DNA from: DATFTF01 sp963825175
GTDB taxonomy: Bacteria; Acidobacteriota; Thermoanaerobaculia; UBA5066; Gp7-AA6
Assembly: GCA_963825175.1 (NCBI GenBank)
Contig: CAWGSA010000001.1
Coordinates: 868,001 to 932,000 of the forward strand
Direction of reading: 5' to 3'
Length of the DNA: 64,000 nucleotides
A program made the translations under genes and the position numbers. Under the pieces are notes generated by a model that had not been told where the DNA came from, made no database searches, and worked only from the letters and a program-made list of their open reading frames with translations. This document shows positions 26,576 through 34,818 of this stretch, one piece after another (positions within the stretch are counted from its first letter, which is position 1; each line of letters opens with the position of its first letter).

Positions 26576-28258
26576 ATGGCTCGCCAGTACATCTTCACGA
26601 TGCAGAATCTGCGCAAGGTCGTCCCTCCGCAGCGCGAGATTCTCAAGGGGATCTATCTCTCCTTCCTGCCGGGAGCCAAGATCGGCGTCCTGGGCCTGAA
26701 TGGAGCCGGCAAGTCCACCCTCCTGCGGATCATGGCCGGAGTCGACAAGGACTTTGCCGGCGACGCTTCTCCCGCCGAGGGCATCTCGATCGGATACCTC
26801 TCGCAGGATCCGAGGCTCGATCCGACCCGAGACGTTCTCGGCAACGTCGAGCTCGCGGTGGCGAAGACTCGAAGCCTGCTCAAGCGCTTCGACGAGTTGA
26901 ACGAGAAGATGGCGCAAGACCTCTCGGAACCGGAGAGCGCGAAGCTGATGGCCGAATACCAGCGCGTCCAGGACGCCATCGAGGCGGCCAACGCCTGGGA
27001 GCTCGACCGCCAGCTCGAGATCGCCATGGACGCACTGCGGTGCCCTCCGTCCGACGCCGACGTCACGAAGATCTCGGGAGGTGAACGCCGGCGGGTGGCG
27101 CTCTGCCAGGTCCTCCTCGAGCGGCCGGACCTTCTGCTGTTGGACGAGCCGACCAATCACCTCGACGCCGAGTCCGTGGCATGGCTGGAACGGCATCTCG
27201 CGGAATACCCAGGCACCGTCGTGGCCGTCACGCACGACCGCTACTTTCTCGACAACGTCGCGGGCTGGATCCTGGAGCTCGACCGCGGCGCCGGCATCCC
27301 CTGGGAAGGCAACTATTCGAGCTGGCTCGAACAGAAGGAGCAGCGGCTCGAGATGGAGGAGAAGCAGGAGTCCGCCAAACGCCGTACGCTGAAGCGCGAG
27401 CTCGAATGGGTGAAGATGTCGCCCCGCGCCCGCCACGCCAAGAGCAAGGCCCGACTGGAAAAATACGAGGCTCTTCTCGCGGACAAGGGGCCGGAGGCCC
27501 GCGGGGAAACTCAGGACCTCTTCATTCCCCCTGGACCCCGCCTGGGGGACGTCGTCGTTCGGGCTGACGGCGTGCGCAAGTCGTACGGCGATCGCCTGCT
27601 CGTCGAGGACTTGTCGTTCGACCTTCCCCGCGGCGGGATCGTCGGGATCATCGGCCCCAACGGGGCGGGCAAGACGACGCTGTTCAAGATGATCATGGGC
27701 CAGGAGAAGCCGGACTCGGGCACGCTCACCGTGGGCGAGACGGTCGTCGCGTCGTACGTCGACCAGGACCGCGATCGGCCCGACCCCTCCAAGACCGTCC
27801 ACGACGAGATCTCCGGCGGCCAGGACCGCATCATCGTCGGCAAGCGGGAAATTCCCTCGCGCGCCTACGTCTCGATGTTCAACTTCAAGGGCTCCGACCA
27901 GCAGAAGCGCATCGGAGACCTCTCGGGGGGCGAATTCAACCGCCTCCACCTGGCGCGGACGCTCAAGAAGGGGGGCAACGTCCTGCTGCTGGACGAGCCG
28001 ACCAACGACCTGGACATCGACACGCTGCGGGCGCTGGAGGACGCGCTGCTCGACTTCGGAGGGTGCGCGGTGGTCATCAGCCACGACCGCTGGTTCCTCG
28101 ACCGCATCGCGACCCACATCCTGGCGTTCGAGGGAGACAGCCGCGCGGTTTGGTTCGAGGGCAACTACCAGGAGTACGAGGCGGACCGAAAGCGGCGCCT
28201 GGGCATCGAGGCGGACCAGCCGCACCGGATCAAGTACAAGCGCCTGGCCGTCAGCTAG
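26576..28258 (+). CDS. ettA: Energy-dependent translational throttle protein EttA (ABC-F ATPase)
   Basis: A 560-aa soluble ABC-F protein with two nucleotide-binding domains and no membrane domain. Walker A motifs GLNGAGKST (about 40) and GPNGAGKTT (about 360), signatures KISGGERRR and DLSGGEFNR, and Walker B LLLDEPTNHLD and LLLDEPTNDLD are all intact. The N-terminal ARQYIFTMQNLRKVVPP and the linker with charged helices (SPRARHAKSKARLEKYEAL) are characteristic of EttA. EttA gates the first elongation step by binding the ribosomal E site according to the ADP/ATP ratio. The gene is convergent with the membrane protein at 28460. Confidence 0.96.
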   Translation: MARQYIFTMQNLRKVVPPQREILKGIYLSFLPGAKIGVLGLNGAGKSTLLRIMAGVDKDFAGDASPAEGISIGYLSQDPRLDPTRDVLGNVELAVAKTRSLLKRFDELNEKMAQDLSEPESAKLMAEYQRVQDAIEAANAWELDRQLEIAMDALRCPPSDADVTKISGGERRRVALCQVLLERPDLLLLDEPTNHLDAESVAWLERHLAEYPGTVVAVTHDRYFLDNVAGWILELDRGAGIPWEGNYSSWLEQKEQRLEMEEKQESAKRRTLKRELEWVKMSPRARHAKSKARLEKYEALLADKGPEARGETQDLFIPPGPRLGDVVVRADGVRKSYGDRLLVEDLSFDLPRGGIVGIIGPNGAGKTTLFKMIMGQEKPDSGTLTVGETVVASYVDQDRDRPDPSKTVHDEISGGQDRIIVGKREIPSRAYVSMFNFKGSDQQKRIGDLSGGEFNRLHLARTLKKGGNVLLLDEPTNDLDIDTLRALEDALLDFGGCAVVISHDRWFLDRIATHILAFEGDSRAVWFEGNYQEYEADRKRRLGIEADQPHRIKYKRLAVS

Positions 28259-28308
28259 ACAGCGATCGTCGAGACTCTCGAGGGTCGTGCTCTTCGCGGC
28301 GCGACCAA

Positions 28309-28440
28309 GTTTCGCGAACTGGATTCGCGAAACGACTCGCGATGCGGGAGCCGGAGCGGAGGTCTCGCGATCAGGCGTTCGGTCGAGCCCGCACCCGGGC
28401 GAGCCGAACGCCGGTGCCCGCACCAGCGGGCAGATCGCGA
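28309..28440 (+). other. Structured intergenic repeat, copy 2
   Basis: A perfect 10-bp dyad GTTTCGCGAA-ctgga-TTCGCGAAAC (28309-28333) precedes a two-hairpin junction. The outer helix TCGCGATC/GATCGCGA (28365-28372 with 28433-28440) encloses GGCGTTCGG...CCGAACGCC (28374-28412, internal helix GCCCG/CGGGC) and TGCCCGC-acca-GCGGGCA (28415-28432). The geometry and the TCGAG...GAG internal loop match copies 1 and 3 while stem sequences differ. It lies between the convergent ends of ettA and the downstream membrane protein. It is not a tRNA: there are only two arms and no anticodon or T arm. Confidence 0.65.
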
Positions 28441-28459
28441 AACCGCAGCGCAGGCGACG

Positions 28460-28873
28460 TTAATCGCGGCTCGCCAGGTAGAGACCGACTCCGGCAACCG
28501 CTGCGAACCCCAACATGAGCTTCCAGGGAAAGCGGCGGCGGCGGCGCGGGCGAACGCCCTCCAGGATGTCCTCGGCCAGGGTGGAGCCCTTCTGCGCCAG
28601 CACTTCGAGAAGCTCGGCGCCCTGCTTGCGGGCCTCCTCGTAGAGCTTCTGTCCCCGCTCGACGAACTCTTCTTTCACGTCCTCGAGATCGGCCCGCGAT
28701 TTCTTGAGTCCCTTTCCCAGACCCTCTTTGGCATCCTGCAGGTACTCGTCCGGATCGAACTTCCGGCGGCGAAGGCTCTCGATGACGATCGGCAGCGCGA
28801 CCTTCGTCAGGAGCGGGACGAGAACCGGAGCGAGAGCGCGGACGGACTCCCGGGAAAGGCTGCGACGTGACAT
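28460..28873 (-). CDS. Small helical membrane-tail protein, YtxH/apolipophorin-like
   Basis: A 137-aa protein of unknown function. The N-terminus is moderately hydrophobic (ALAPVLVPLLTKVALPIVIESL). The middle (about 45-105) is a long charged amphipathic helix rich in Lys/Glu/Asp (LKKSRADLEDVKEEFVERGQ). A basic patch RPRRRRRFPWK leads into a C-terminal hydrophobic helix (LMLGFAAVAGVGLYLA). This resembles membrane-tethered coiled-coil stress proteins such as YtxH. The ATG at 28873 has GGAGGAATT upstream. A much longer upstream frame was discarded as it lacks a start with a ribosome site. Confidence 0.7.
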   Translation of the reverse strand: MSRRSLSRESVRALAPVLVPLLTKVALPIVIESLRRRKFDPDEYLQDAKEGLGKGLKKSRADLEDVKEEFVERGQKLYEEARKQGAELLEVLAQKGSTLAEDILEGVRPRRRRRFPWKLMLGFAAVAGVGLYLASRD

Positions 28874-28926
28874 GACAATTCCTCCACCGTCATTAGAGCA
28901 GATTCCGTGCCCGATAATAGATTCGC

Positions 28927-29829
28927 ATGCATCAGACGTGGGCCGCGATTCTCGCCTCGGCCACACTGGCGGCCGGCACGGTTGCGCCGCGTCCCGGAGC
29001 GGAGGCCGTGGTCCTCGGCGTGGCGCAGGACGGCGGTGTGCCGCACCTGGGATGCACGCAGGAACTCTGCCGGCAAGCGCGGCGCGACCCCGCCAAGCGG
29101 CGTCGCGTCGCGGCGCTGGGAATCCTGGATCGGGAAGCCGGAAAGCGTTTCTTGATCGACGCAACGCCGGACTTCTCCCAACAGGTCGAGAGCCTGGGAG
29201 GACTCCCCGACGCGATTCTCCTGACCCACGCTCACATCGGCCACTACCTGGGCCTGGCCCAGCTCGGCCGGGAGGTCTTGAACAGCCGCGGCCTCCCGGT
29301 CTACTGCACGGCCGCCATGGCGAAGTTCCTCAAAGGCAATGCCCCCTGGAGCCATTTGATCGAGCGGGAGAACATCGAGATCCGGCAGATCGAGCCGGAC
29401 TCCGAGTTCCCTCTGAGCGCAAGCCTGCGCGCGACAGCCATCCGCGTCCCGCATCGCGACGAAGACTCCGACACCGTGGCGTACGTCGTGCGCGGGCCGC
29501 GCCGAAGTCTGCTGTGGCTGCCCGACATCGACAAATGGGACAAGTGGGACCGTTCCGTTGAGCAGGTCGTCGCCGGCGTGGACGCGGCGTACCTGGACGG
29601 GACGTTCTTCTCCGCCGACGAGATCCCGGGCCGTTCGATCGCCGACATCCCGCACCCGCTCGTGCCCGAGACCATGGACCGCTTGATGTCGGCCGGCGTG
29701 GCTCCGGGCAAGGTGCGCTTCATCCACTTGAACCACACCAACCGGCTGTACTGGGACCGCGCGGAGCGCCGGCGTCTGGCCCGACAGGGTTTCCGCGTCG
29801 CGACGGAGGGAGAGCATTTCGGGCTCTGA
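28927..29829 (+). CDS. PqqB-like MBL-fold hydrolase with signal peptide
   Basis: A 300-aa metallo-beta-lactamase-fold protein. A putative signal segment (about 1-25) precedes VVLGVAQDGGVPHLGC, the PqqB-type N-terminal motif, with a CxxxxC pair (C43 and C48). The metal motif is THAHIGH (H101, H103, H106); the Asp of the canonical HxHxDH is Gly here. Later histidines in PHRDED and FIHLNHTN fit the remaining ligands. PqqB is an iron oxygenase of PQQ synthesis; no other pqq gene is nearby and this member appears exported, so I do not assign that role. Confidence 0.82.
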   Translation: MHQTWAAILASATLAAGTVAPRPGAEAVVLGVAQDGGVPHLGCTQELCRQARRDPAKRRRVAALGILDREAGKRFLIDATPDFSQQVESLGGLPDAILLTHAHIGHYLGLAQLGREVLNSRGLPVYCTAAMAKFLKGNAPWSHLIERENIEIRQIEPDSEFPLSASLRATAIRVPHRDEDSDTVAYVVRGPRRSLLWLPDIDKWDKWDRSVEQVVAGVDAAYLDGTFFSADEIPGRSIADIPHPLVPETMDRLMSAGVAPGKVRFIHLNHTNRLYWDRAERRRLARQGFRVATEGEHFGL

Positions 29830-29864
29830 CCGCGGCCGACTCTTTCGCGATAGCATTTCTCCCG

Positions 29865-30296
29865 ATGGAAGCCCGCCGCGCCGACTCTCCGATCGGCTCT
29901 CAGCCGGTTCTGCCCTGGCGTGGGGCAACCGCTCGCCGCCGCGCGGGATGGCCGGAGGGTTACTGGCGGCGGGTCGTCCTGCGCGGATTGCGCCTGCGCT
30001 GCCCGGTGTGCGGCCAGGGAAAGCTCTTCCGGACGTTCTTCACCATGCACGAGCGCTGCGCGTGCTGCGGCGTCGGGTTCGCCCGCGAGCACGGACAGTG
30101 GGTCGGATCCCTCGACATCAACACTCTCGTCACGGCGATCGTCTTGATGGCCGGCGTCGGTTTCGGCCCTTTGTGGTCGCTCACGACGAGCCTGATCGTG
30201 TGGTGCTCGGCCGCGGTCATCGTGCCGATCGCGACCTTTCGCTTCAGCCGCGGCCTGTGGACGGCAATCGTGCACCTGACCGGCGGCGTGTACTGA
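29865..30296 (+). CDS. DUF983 family zinc-ribbon membrane protein
   Basis: A 143-aa protein. An N-terminal treble-clef-like zinc ribbon uses two CxxC pairs (CPVCGQGKLF and CACCG). Two hydrophobic helices follow (TLVTAIVLMAGVGFG and TTSLIVWCSAAVIVPIA). DUF983 proteins are small inner-membrane proteins of unknown function, sometimes near cytochrome oxidase genes. It starts 35 bp after the PqqB-like gene in the same direction and probably shares its transcript. A hairpin follows the stop. Confidence 0.85.
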   Translation: MEARRADSPIGSQPVLPWRGATARRRAGWPEGYWRRVVLRGLRLRCPVCGQGKLFRTFFTMHERCACCGVGFAREHGQWVGSLDINTLVTAIVLMAGVGFGPLWSLTTSLIVWCSAAVIVPIATFRFSRGLWTAIVHLTGGVY

Positions 30297-30297
30297 C

Positions 30298-30321
30298 CGG
30301 GCACCGCTCTTCGGGTGCCCG
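30298..30321 (+). terminator. Hairpin after the DUF983 gene
   Basis: CGGGCACC-gctcttcg-GGTGCCCG is a perfect 8-bp stem starting 2 bp after the stop, followed by the T-containing TTCCTCGTCGTTATT. A plausible intrinsic terminator. Confidence 0.6.
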
Positions 30322-30349
30322 TTCCTCGTCGTTATTCGGCCGGCCGCTC

Positions 30350-30369
30350 AACAATATTCGTATTGTTTT
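30350..30369. promoter_or_regulatory. AACAATA-N6-TTGTTTT dyad, site 1
   Basis: AACAATA (30350-30356), six bases, then TTGTTTT (30363-30369), in the gap between convergent gene ends. The same arms and spacing occur at 34699-34718. It could be a weak bidirectional terminator or a protein site. Confidence 0.4.
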
Positions 30370-30412
30370 GTCAAGACTGTTTCTTTTCGATCGGCGATCG
30401 CACAATGTCCGG

Positions 30413-30562
30413 GTGAGCTCGAAGCCATCGGAGAGACAGGACCAGGACCGGCGCTCCGGCGACCGGCGGCACTCCGACCGCCGCACCGATCCCAGGTTCG
30501 CGATCCGTCCTGCCGCCGGAAACCGCCGACAGGGAGAGAGAAGGCGAGACAGCGGCGCCTGA
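30413..30562 (+). CDS. Possible small Arg/Asp-rich protein
   Basis: A GTG-initiated 49-aa frame, rich in DRR/GDRR motifs (QDRRSGDRRHSDRR), fills the gap between DUF983 and the saccharopine-dehydrogenase-like gene. Short 'DRRSGxDRR' proteins occur in many bacteria with unknown function. There is no clear ribosome site, so the call is weak. Confidence 0.35.
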   Translation: MSSKPSERQDQDRRSGDRRHSDRRTDPRFAIRPAAGNRRQGERRRDSGA

Positions 30563-30613
30563 CGCGGCGACCGGCATCCCGGGCCCGTCCCTCGGCCCCG
30601 TTCACCAGAGCGT

Positions 30614-31756
30614 TTACGGTTGCTCTTCCCTTTCCGTCCACGCGATCCCGCGCGCCTTGAGGCCCGCGAGCAGCACCGCCGAGGCCTTCTCGTCCAGGGC
30701 CAGAGCCTCCGGCGCGCTCACGCCGGGCTGCCGAAACTCTCCGCGCGCCAGCATCGCGGCAACGATGGCGCAGGGAAACCCGGTCGTCCGCGCCATGGAC
30801 GTCGTGCCGGTTGCCTCGTCGGTGCGGTCGGACAGCTCGAACGAGAAACGAAAGCTTCGCTCCCCCTTCACGCCGGTGACCGCCACCCGCAACCAGGTGA
30901 ACTCCTTCTCCTCCGGGCCGAGCTTCCAGGCCCGGAACAGAAGCCGCTCGGTGACGGCTCGCGGCGCGATCTTCGTGCGCCCGATCTCGATCGGCTCTTC
31001 CTGGAAGAAGCCGGTGTCCCGCAGCAACCGCATCTTCTCGGCGTGGCCCGGATAGCGCACCGTCTTCTCGCGCATGGACTGCGCGCGGACGGTGGACAGG
31101 AGCGTTCGAAGCCCATCGGTGAGAAAGGCCTCCATCGTTCCGACGCCCGGCACCTCCACCGACTCGACCTCGGACAGCGCGGGCCGCGTGACGATGCGTC
31201 CGTTCTCGACCACGCGCGCGGGCCGCGTGTATTCCTCGATCACGTCGGTGGCGGAAAAGACGATGGCGTACTCGTAGGGACGCTGGCGATCGACCGGCAG
31301 GCCTCCCACCAGGATCGTGACGTCGTCGACCCGATCGAGCCGCGCGGCCGCGCGCCCGACGGCGAAGTTGGAGAGCCCGGGCGAGACGCCGCAGTCGACG
31401 ATCGCTGCGACGCCGCGCTCCCGCGCCAGCGCGTCGAAGGAAAGCGGATCTTCCGGGGAGAAGGAAATGTCCGCGAGCGGGCGTCCCGCTTCCAGGACGG
31501 CCCGCAGCATCGCCGCGCCGTAGCGGCCGGGGAGCGCTCCCACCACCACGTCGGCCTCGGCGGCGAGATCCCGGATCTCGAGCGGCTGGGAGAGATCGGC
31601 CCGGCGCGCCTGGACGCGCGCGAGGCTCTGCAAACGCGCCAGCGCCTCCTTGTCGCGGTCGGCCACCAGGACGTCGAGATCGTCCTGCGCGGCGAGATCT
31701 CTCGCGATCACGGCCCCGACCAGGCCGCACCCGAGCACGACGACTCGCTTCTTCAC
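30614..31756 (-). CDS. Saccharopine dehydrogenase-like NAD(P)-dependent oxidoreductase
   Basis: A 380-aa protein. The Rossmann fold starts VVVLGCGLVGAVIARDLA (GxGxxG) with acidic ADRD at the ribose position. IVDCGVSPGLSNFAVG matches the lysine 6-dehydrogenase/saccharopine reductase subgroup. The C-terminal half matches the catalytic beta-sheet domain. The reaction could be lysine or saccharopine oxidation, or carboxynorspermidine-type chemistry; the sequence does not decide. The start is GTG at 31756. The BrxA/B-like gene lies 41 bp upstream on the same strand. Confidence 0.85.
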   Translation of the reverse strand: MKKRVVVLGCGLVGAVIARDLAAQDDLDVLVADRDKEALARLQSLARVQARRADLSQPLEIRDLAAEADVVVGALPGRYGAAMLRAVLEAGRPLADISFSPEDPLSFDALARERGVAAIVDCGVSPGLSNFAVGRAAARLDRVDDVTILVGGLPVDRQRPYEYAIVFSATDVIEEYTRPARVVENGRIVTRPALSEVESVEVPGVGTMEAFLTDGLRTLLSTVRAQSMREKTVRYPGHAEKMRLLRDTGFFQEEPIEIGRTKIAPRAVTERLLFRAWKLGPEEKEFTWLRVAVTGVKGERSFRFSFELSDRTDEATGTTSMARTTGFPCAIVAAMLARGEFRQPGVSAPEALALDEKASAVLLAGLKARGIAWTEREEQP

Positions 31757-31797
31757 CGGAGGCTCGACGATCCGATCAGCGGCGCGGTCCCCGTCCG

Positions 31798-32229
31798 CTA
31801 TGCCGTCGCGGCCTGCGAGACGCGCTCGTAGGCCTTCTCCAGCGCCTGCGCGACCTGCTCGGCGGTCCGTCCCTCGATCTCGTTGCGCTGGAGCAGGAAG
31901 AGGAGACGCCCGCCCGCGAGGATGGCGACCTGCGGAGAGGAAGGGGGAAAGTCTTCGAAGTAGCTGCGCGCCCGGGCCGTCGCCTCCACGTCCTGGCCGG
32001 CGAAGACGGTGGCCAGCTTCTTGGGGGCCGCGGGGTGCTTCAACGACAGCGCCACGCCGGGACGCGCGACGCCGGCCGCGCAGCCGCAGATCGAGTTGAC
32101 CACCAGGAGCAGGGATTCCGGCGAGGACGCGACCTCGCGGTCGACGTCTTCGGGCGTCTTCAGCTCCCGGAACCCGAGCCGCCGCAACTCTCCGCGCATC
32201 GGCTCGACCATCAGCTCCGGATACGGCAT
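31798..32229 (-). CDS. BrxA/BrxB (YphP/YqiW) family thiol-disulfide protein
   Basis: A 143-aa thioredoxin-like protein with the family's CGC active site at 48-50 (NSICGCAAG), normal length and N-terminal YPELMVEPMRGEL typical of the YphP/YqiW group. Characterised members remove bacillithiol from proteins. Whether this organism makes bacillithiol is not shown. The ATG at 32229 follows GGAAGGGGG. Confidence 0.9.
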   Translation of the reverse strand: MPYPELMVEPMRGELRRLGFRELKTPEDVDREVASSPESLLLVVNSICGCAAGVARPGVALSLKHPAAPKKLATVFAGQDVEATARARSYFEDFPPSSPQVAILAGGRLLFLLQRNEIEGRTAEQVAQALEKAYERVSQAATA

Positions 32230-32302
32230 GTCATCCCCCTTCCGCGGGCCTTCCCGGCCCGGAACCTGTATCCTACCCGCGAAAAGAAACCAGGAGGCCA
32301 GC

Positions 32303-33508
32303 GTGAATTGGAGTCGTCGTCGTCTCATCCTGACCGCCGGTGCCGCCACGGCCGCGAGCTTCCTGCCGGTCACGAGGGCCGCCGCGCTGCCCGCCGACGC
32401 GCCGCCCCTCCCTCCGCCCTTGAAGCCCGACACTTTCCGGGAGAGACAGGCGCGGCTGCGGGCGCAGGCGAAGAGCCGCGGGATCGACGCGCTGTTCGCC
32501 ATGCCTTCGACCAATCTGGCCTACGCCGCCAACCTCTCGATCGGCCGCAGCGAGCGGCTGACCGCGCTCGTCCTCTTCACCGAGGGACCAACTGTCCTCG
32601 TCACGCCTTCGTTCGAAGAGGCCAATCACAAACGCACGGCCGTCGTGGACGACGTGAAGGTCTGGCGGGAGGACGAGGACCCCATCGCCATGGTCTCCGG
32701 GCTGCTGCGTGGGAAGAAGACCCTGGGAATCGAGGGCACGACCGCGTACGCCACCGTGTCCGCGCTTTCCGCGGCCGCGTCGGCCAGGCTGGAAGACGCC
32801 ACCCCTCTCTTCGACTCCCTCCGGATGGTCAAATCGGCGGACGAGCAGGCCTTCATCAAGGAGGCCTCGAAGCGGACGAACTTCGCCATCACGGCGACTC
32901 ACGGTCGGCTGCACGCCGGAATGACCGAGAGCGACGTGTCTCGCATTCTCGAGGAGGAGTACGCCCGGCTCGGCGTCCATGGCGGAGGCCTCGTGCAGTT
33001 CGGCCCGTCCTCGGCCTTTCCGCACGGCGCGCCGGCGGAGCGGCGCCTGGAAAAGGGCGATCCGGTCCTGATCGACTCGGGGTGCAAGGTGCACGGCTAC
33101 AACTCCGACATCACGCGCACGGTCAGCTACGGAAAGCCTTCCGACGAGTTCCGCAAGGTCTACGGAATCGTCGATCGCGCCCAGCTCGCCGGGATCGACG
33201 CAATGAAGGCCGGCGCGATTCCCGAGGAGGTCGACCGCGCGGCGCGCAAGGTCATCGAGGACGCCGGCTACGGCCAATACTTCACGCACCGCCTGGGGCA
33301 CGGTCTCGGAATGGACGGGCACGAGCAGCCGTACCTCGTCCACGGCAACAAATCGCCGCTCGCGGCCGGCAACGTGGAGACGGCCGAGCCGGGCATCTAC
33401 ATGCTGGGAAAGTTCGGAGTGCGCATCGAGGACGACTACGCCGTCGGCGCGACGGGACCGGTCAGTCTCTCGGTCCGGCCCGGCGAGATGGTGATCCTGG
33501 AAGTCTGA
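32303..33508 (+). CDS. Tat-exported Xaa-Pro aminopeptidase-like M24B peptidase
   Basis: A 401-aa metallopeptidase. The N-terminus has a twin-arginine signal (SRRRLILTAGAATAASFLP) with an Ala-rich cleavage region near residue 27. A creatinase-like N-domain (about 45-175) precedes the pita-bread fold. The five dinuclear metal ligands are visible: D258 and D269 (DSGCKVHGYNSDITRT), H333 (GHG), E362 (AEPGIYM) and E376 (RIEDDY). The start is GTG at 32303, preceded by CAGGAGGCC; the open frame extends upstream but has no ribosome site. The membrane protein at 33523 begins 14 bp after the stop. Confidence 0.92.
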   Translation: MNWSRRRLILTAGAATAASFLPVTRAAALPADAPPLPPPLKPDTFRERQARLRAQAKSRGIDALFAMPSTNLAYAANLSIGRSERLTALVLFTEGPTVLVTPSFEEANHKRTAVVDDVKVWREDEDPIAMVSGLLRGKKTLGIEGTTAYATVSALSAAASARLEDATPLFDSLRMVKSADEQAFIKEASKRTNFAITATHGRLHAGMTESDVSRILEEEYARLGVHGGGLVQFGPSSAFPHGAPAERRLEKGDPVLIDSGCKVHGYNSDITRTVSYGKPSDEFRKVYGIVDRAQLAGIDAMKAGAIPEEVDRAARKVIEDAGYGQYFTHRLGHGLGMDGHEQPYLVHGNKSPLAAGNVETAEPGIYMLGKFGVRIEDDYAVGATGPVSLSVRPGEMVILEV

Positions 33509-33510
33509 GC

Positions 33511-33533
33511 GACGAGTGACCAGTGACGAGTGA
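33511..33533. repeat. Short GACGAGTGAC-type tandem repeat at a start codon
   Basis: GACGAGTGACCAGTGACGAGTGACGAG is an imperfect 7- to 10-bp repeat directly after the M24 stop. It contains the presumed GTG start (33523) of the next gene. It resembles the heptamer family elsewhere in spacing, not in sequence. Confidence 0.55.
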
Positions 33534-34659
33534 CGAGCGCGCGACCGGCTCTCAACGACTCGTTTCTCTGGACGTCCTTCGAGGATTGACGATCGCCGGA
33601 ATGCTGGTGGTCAACACGCCCGGATCGTGGGACCACGTGTTTCCCCAGCTCCTGCACGCCGAGTGGAACGGTTGGACGTACACCGACACGATCTTTCCCT
33701 TCTTTCTCTTCATCGTCGGCGTCTCGATCGCGTTCTCGTTCGGCAGGCGGCAGGCGGCAGGCGGCAAGCGCGAGCTCTTGCTCCACACCGCACGACGAGC
33801 GGCGATCATCTTCCTGCTCGGGTTCGGGATCAATTGGCTCTCCGTCCTGCTCTTCCATCGGGCGCAGGTGCGCATCCCGGGGGTGCTCCAGCGAATCGCG
33901 GTCTGTTTTCTTCTCGCCGCGCTCGTGCATCTGGGACTCGGCCGCAAGGCTCTGCTTCCCGTCGCGGCGGCGCTCCTGCTCGCCGACTGGGCGCTCATGA
34001 CATTCGTGCCCGTGCCCGGCTACGGCGTCGGCCGGCTGGACAAGGAAGGCAACCTCGCGGCTTACGTCGACCGCGCGGTGCTCGGGCAGCACACCTGGAA
34101 GCACGATCCGGGCTGGGACCCCGAGGGCCTTCTCTCCACGCTCCCCGCCGTCGCCACGACGCTCCTGGGGATCGCCGCCGGACGGGTCCTCAAGGACCAG
34201 GGCGATCGCGGGCGCTCCCTCGTGGTGCTCGCGGCCGGCGGCGCACTGGCCACGACTCTCGGTCTCCTGTGGGGCCAGTTCTTCCCGATCAACAAGAACC
34301 TCTGGACCTCGTCGTATGCGCTTCTCATGGCCGGCCTCGCCGCGATCTGCCTGGCTCTCTGCCTGTGGATCGTGGACAGGAAGGGCTGGAAGGGCTGGGG
34401 CCGCCCTTTTCAATGGCTGGGCAGGAACGCCATCGCGCTCTTCGTCGCTTCGGATCTCGCGACGATCCTGCTGATCTGGGTCAAGGTCACCGGCCCCGAC
34501 GGCAAGCGGCGGTCCCTCTACGGCACGATCTTCCGCTCGGTCTTCGACCATTTCGCCGATCCGAGAATCGGCTCACTTCTCTTCGCCCTATCGTTTTGCG
34601 CGATCTGGGTCGCCGTCGGGGGCGCGCTCTACCGGAAGAAGATCTTTCTCAAGGTGTGA
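33523..34659 (+). CDS. DUF5009 / heparan-glucosaminide acetyltransferase-like membrane protein
   Basis: A 378-aa polytopic membrane protein with roughly ten hydrophobic helices. The N-terminal RLVSLDVLRGLTIAGMLVVNTPG, and the histidine- and aspartate-containing loops that follow, are the hallmark of the bacterial HGSNAT/YeiB-like family. Such proteins move acetyl groups across the membrane onto sugars; the acceptor is unknown here. The start is GTG at 33523, inside a short repeat and without an obvious ribosome site, so an internal start cannot be excluded. The loop around residue 75 (GRRQAAGGK) is encoded by another heptamer repeat. Confidence 0.87.
   Translation: MTSDERATGSQRLVSLDVLRGLTIAGMLVVNTPGSWDHVFPQLLHAEWNGWTYTDTIFPFFLFIVGVSIAFSFGRRQAAGGKRELLLHTARRAAIIFLLGFGINWLSVLLFHRAQVRIPGVLQRIAVCFLLAALVHLGLGRKALLPVAAALLLADWALMTFVPVPGYGVGRLDKEGNLAAYVDRAVLGQHTWKHDPGWDPEGLLSTLPAVATTLLGIAAGRVLKDQGDRGRSLVVLAAGGALATTLGLLWGQFFPINKNLWTSSYALLMAGLAAICLALCLWIVDRKGWKGWGRPFQWLGRNAIALFVASDLATILLIWVKVTGPDGKRRSLYGTIFRSVFDHFADPRIGSLLFALSFCAIWVAVGGALYRKKIFLKV
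33741..33768. repeat. Coding heptamer run, (CGGCAGG)n
   Basis: Three to four tandem copies of CGGCAGG lie inside the DUF5009-like gene and encode GRRQAAGG in a loop between helices. As 7 is not a multiple of 3, gain or loss of a unit would shift the frame. Confidence 0.6.
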
Positions 34660-34698
34660 TCCTCGGGGCGCGTCGGCCGCGCGCGCCCGCCGGCGGGT

Positions 34699-34718
34699 AA
34701 CAATACAGATCTTGTTTT
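34699..34718. promoter_or_regulatory. AACAATA-N6-TTGTTTT dyad, site 2
   Basis: The same 7+6+7 layout as at 30350-30369, again between two convergent gene ends (the DUF5009-like gene and the esterase). The central six bases differ (CAGATC instead of TTCGTA). Confidence 0.4.
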
Positions 34719-34818
34719 CCGGAGTGTCACGGCGGCTGGGCCGACCGCGAGCGCGGACAGGAGCGCGAGATAAAGACGGATCATCACGGTCGCATTCCTG
34801 ATGACCCGTTCCTTTGCG

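Noticed and set aside
28365..28440. tRNA gene
   Set aside because: The cloverleaf-like fold has only two internal arms, no anticodon loop and no T-loop GTTCRANNC. It belongs to the structured repeat family.
28927..29829. True pqqB of a PQQ biosynthetic cluster
   Set aside because: No pqqA, C, D or E nearby, an export signal is present and a metal ligand differs.
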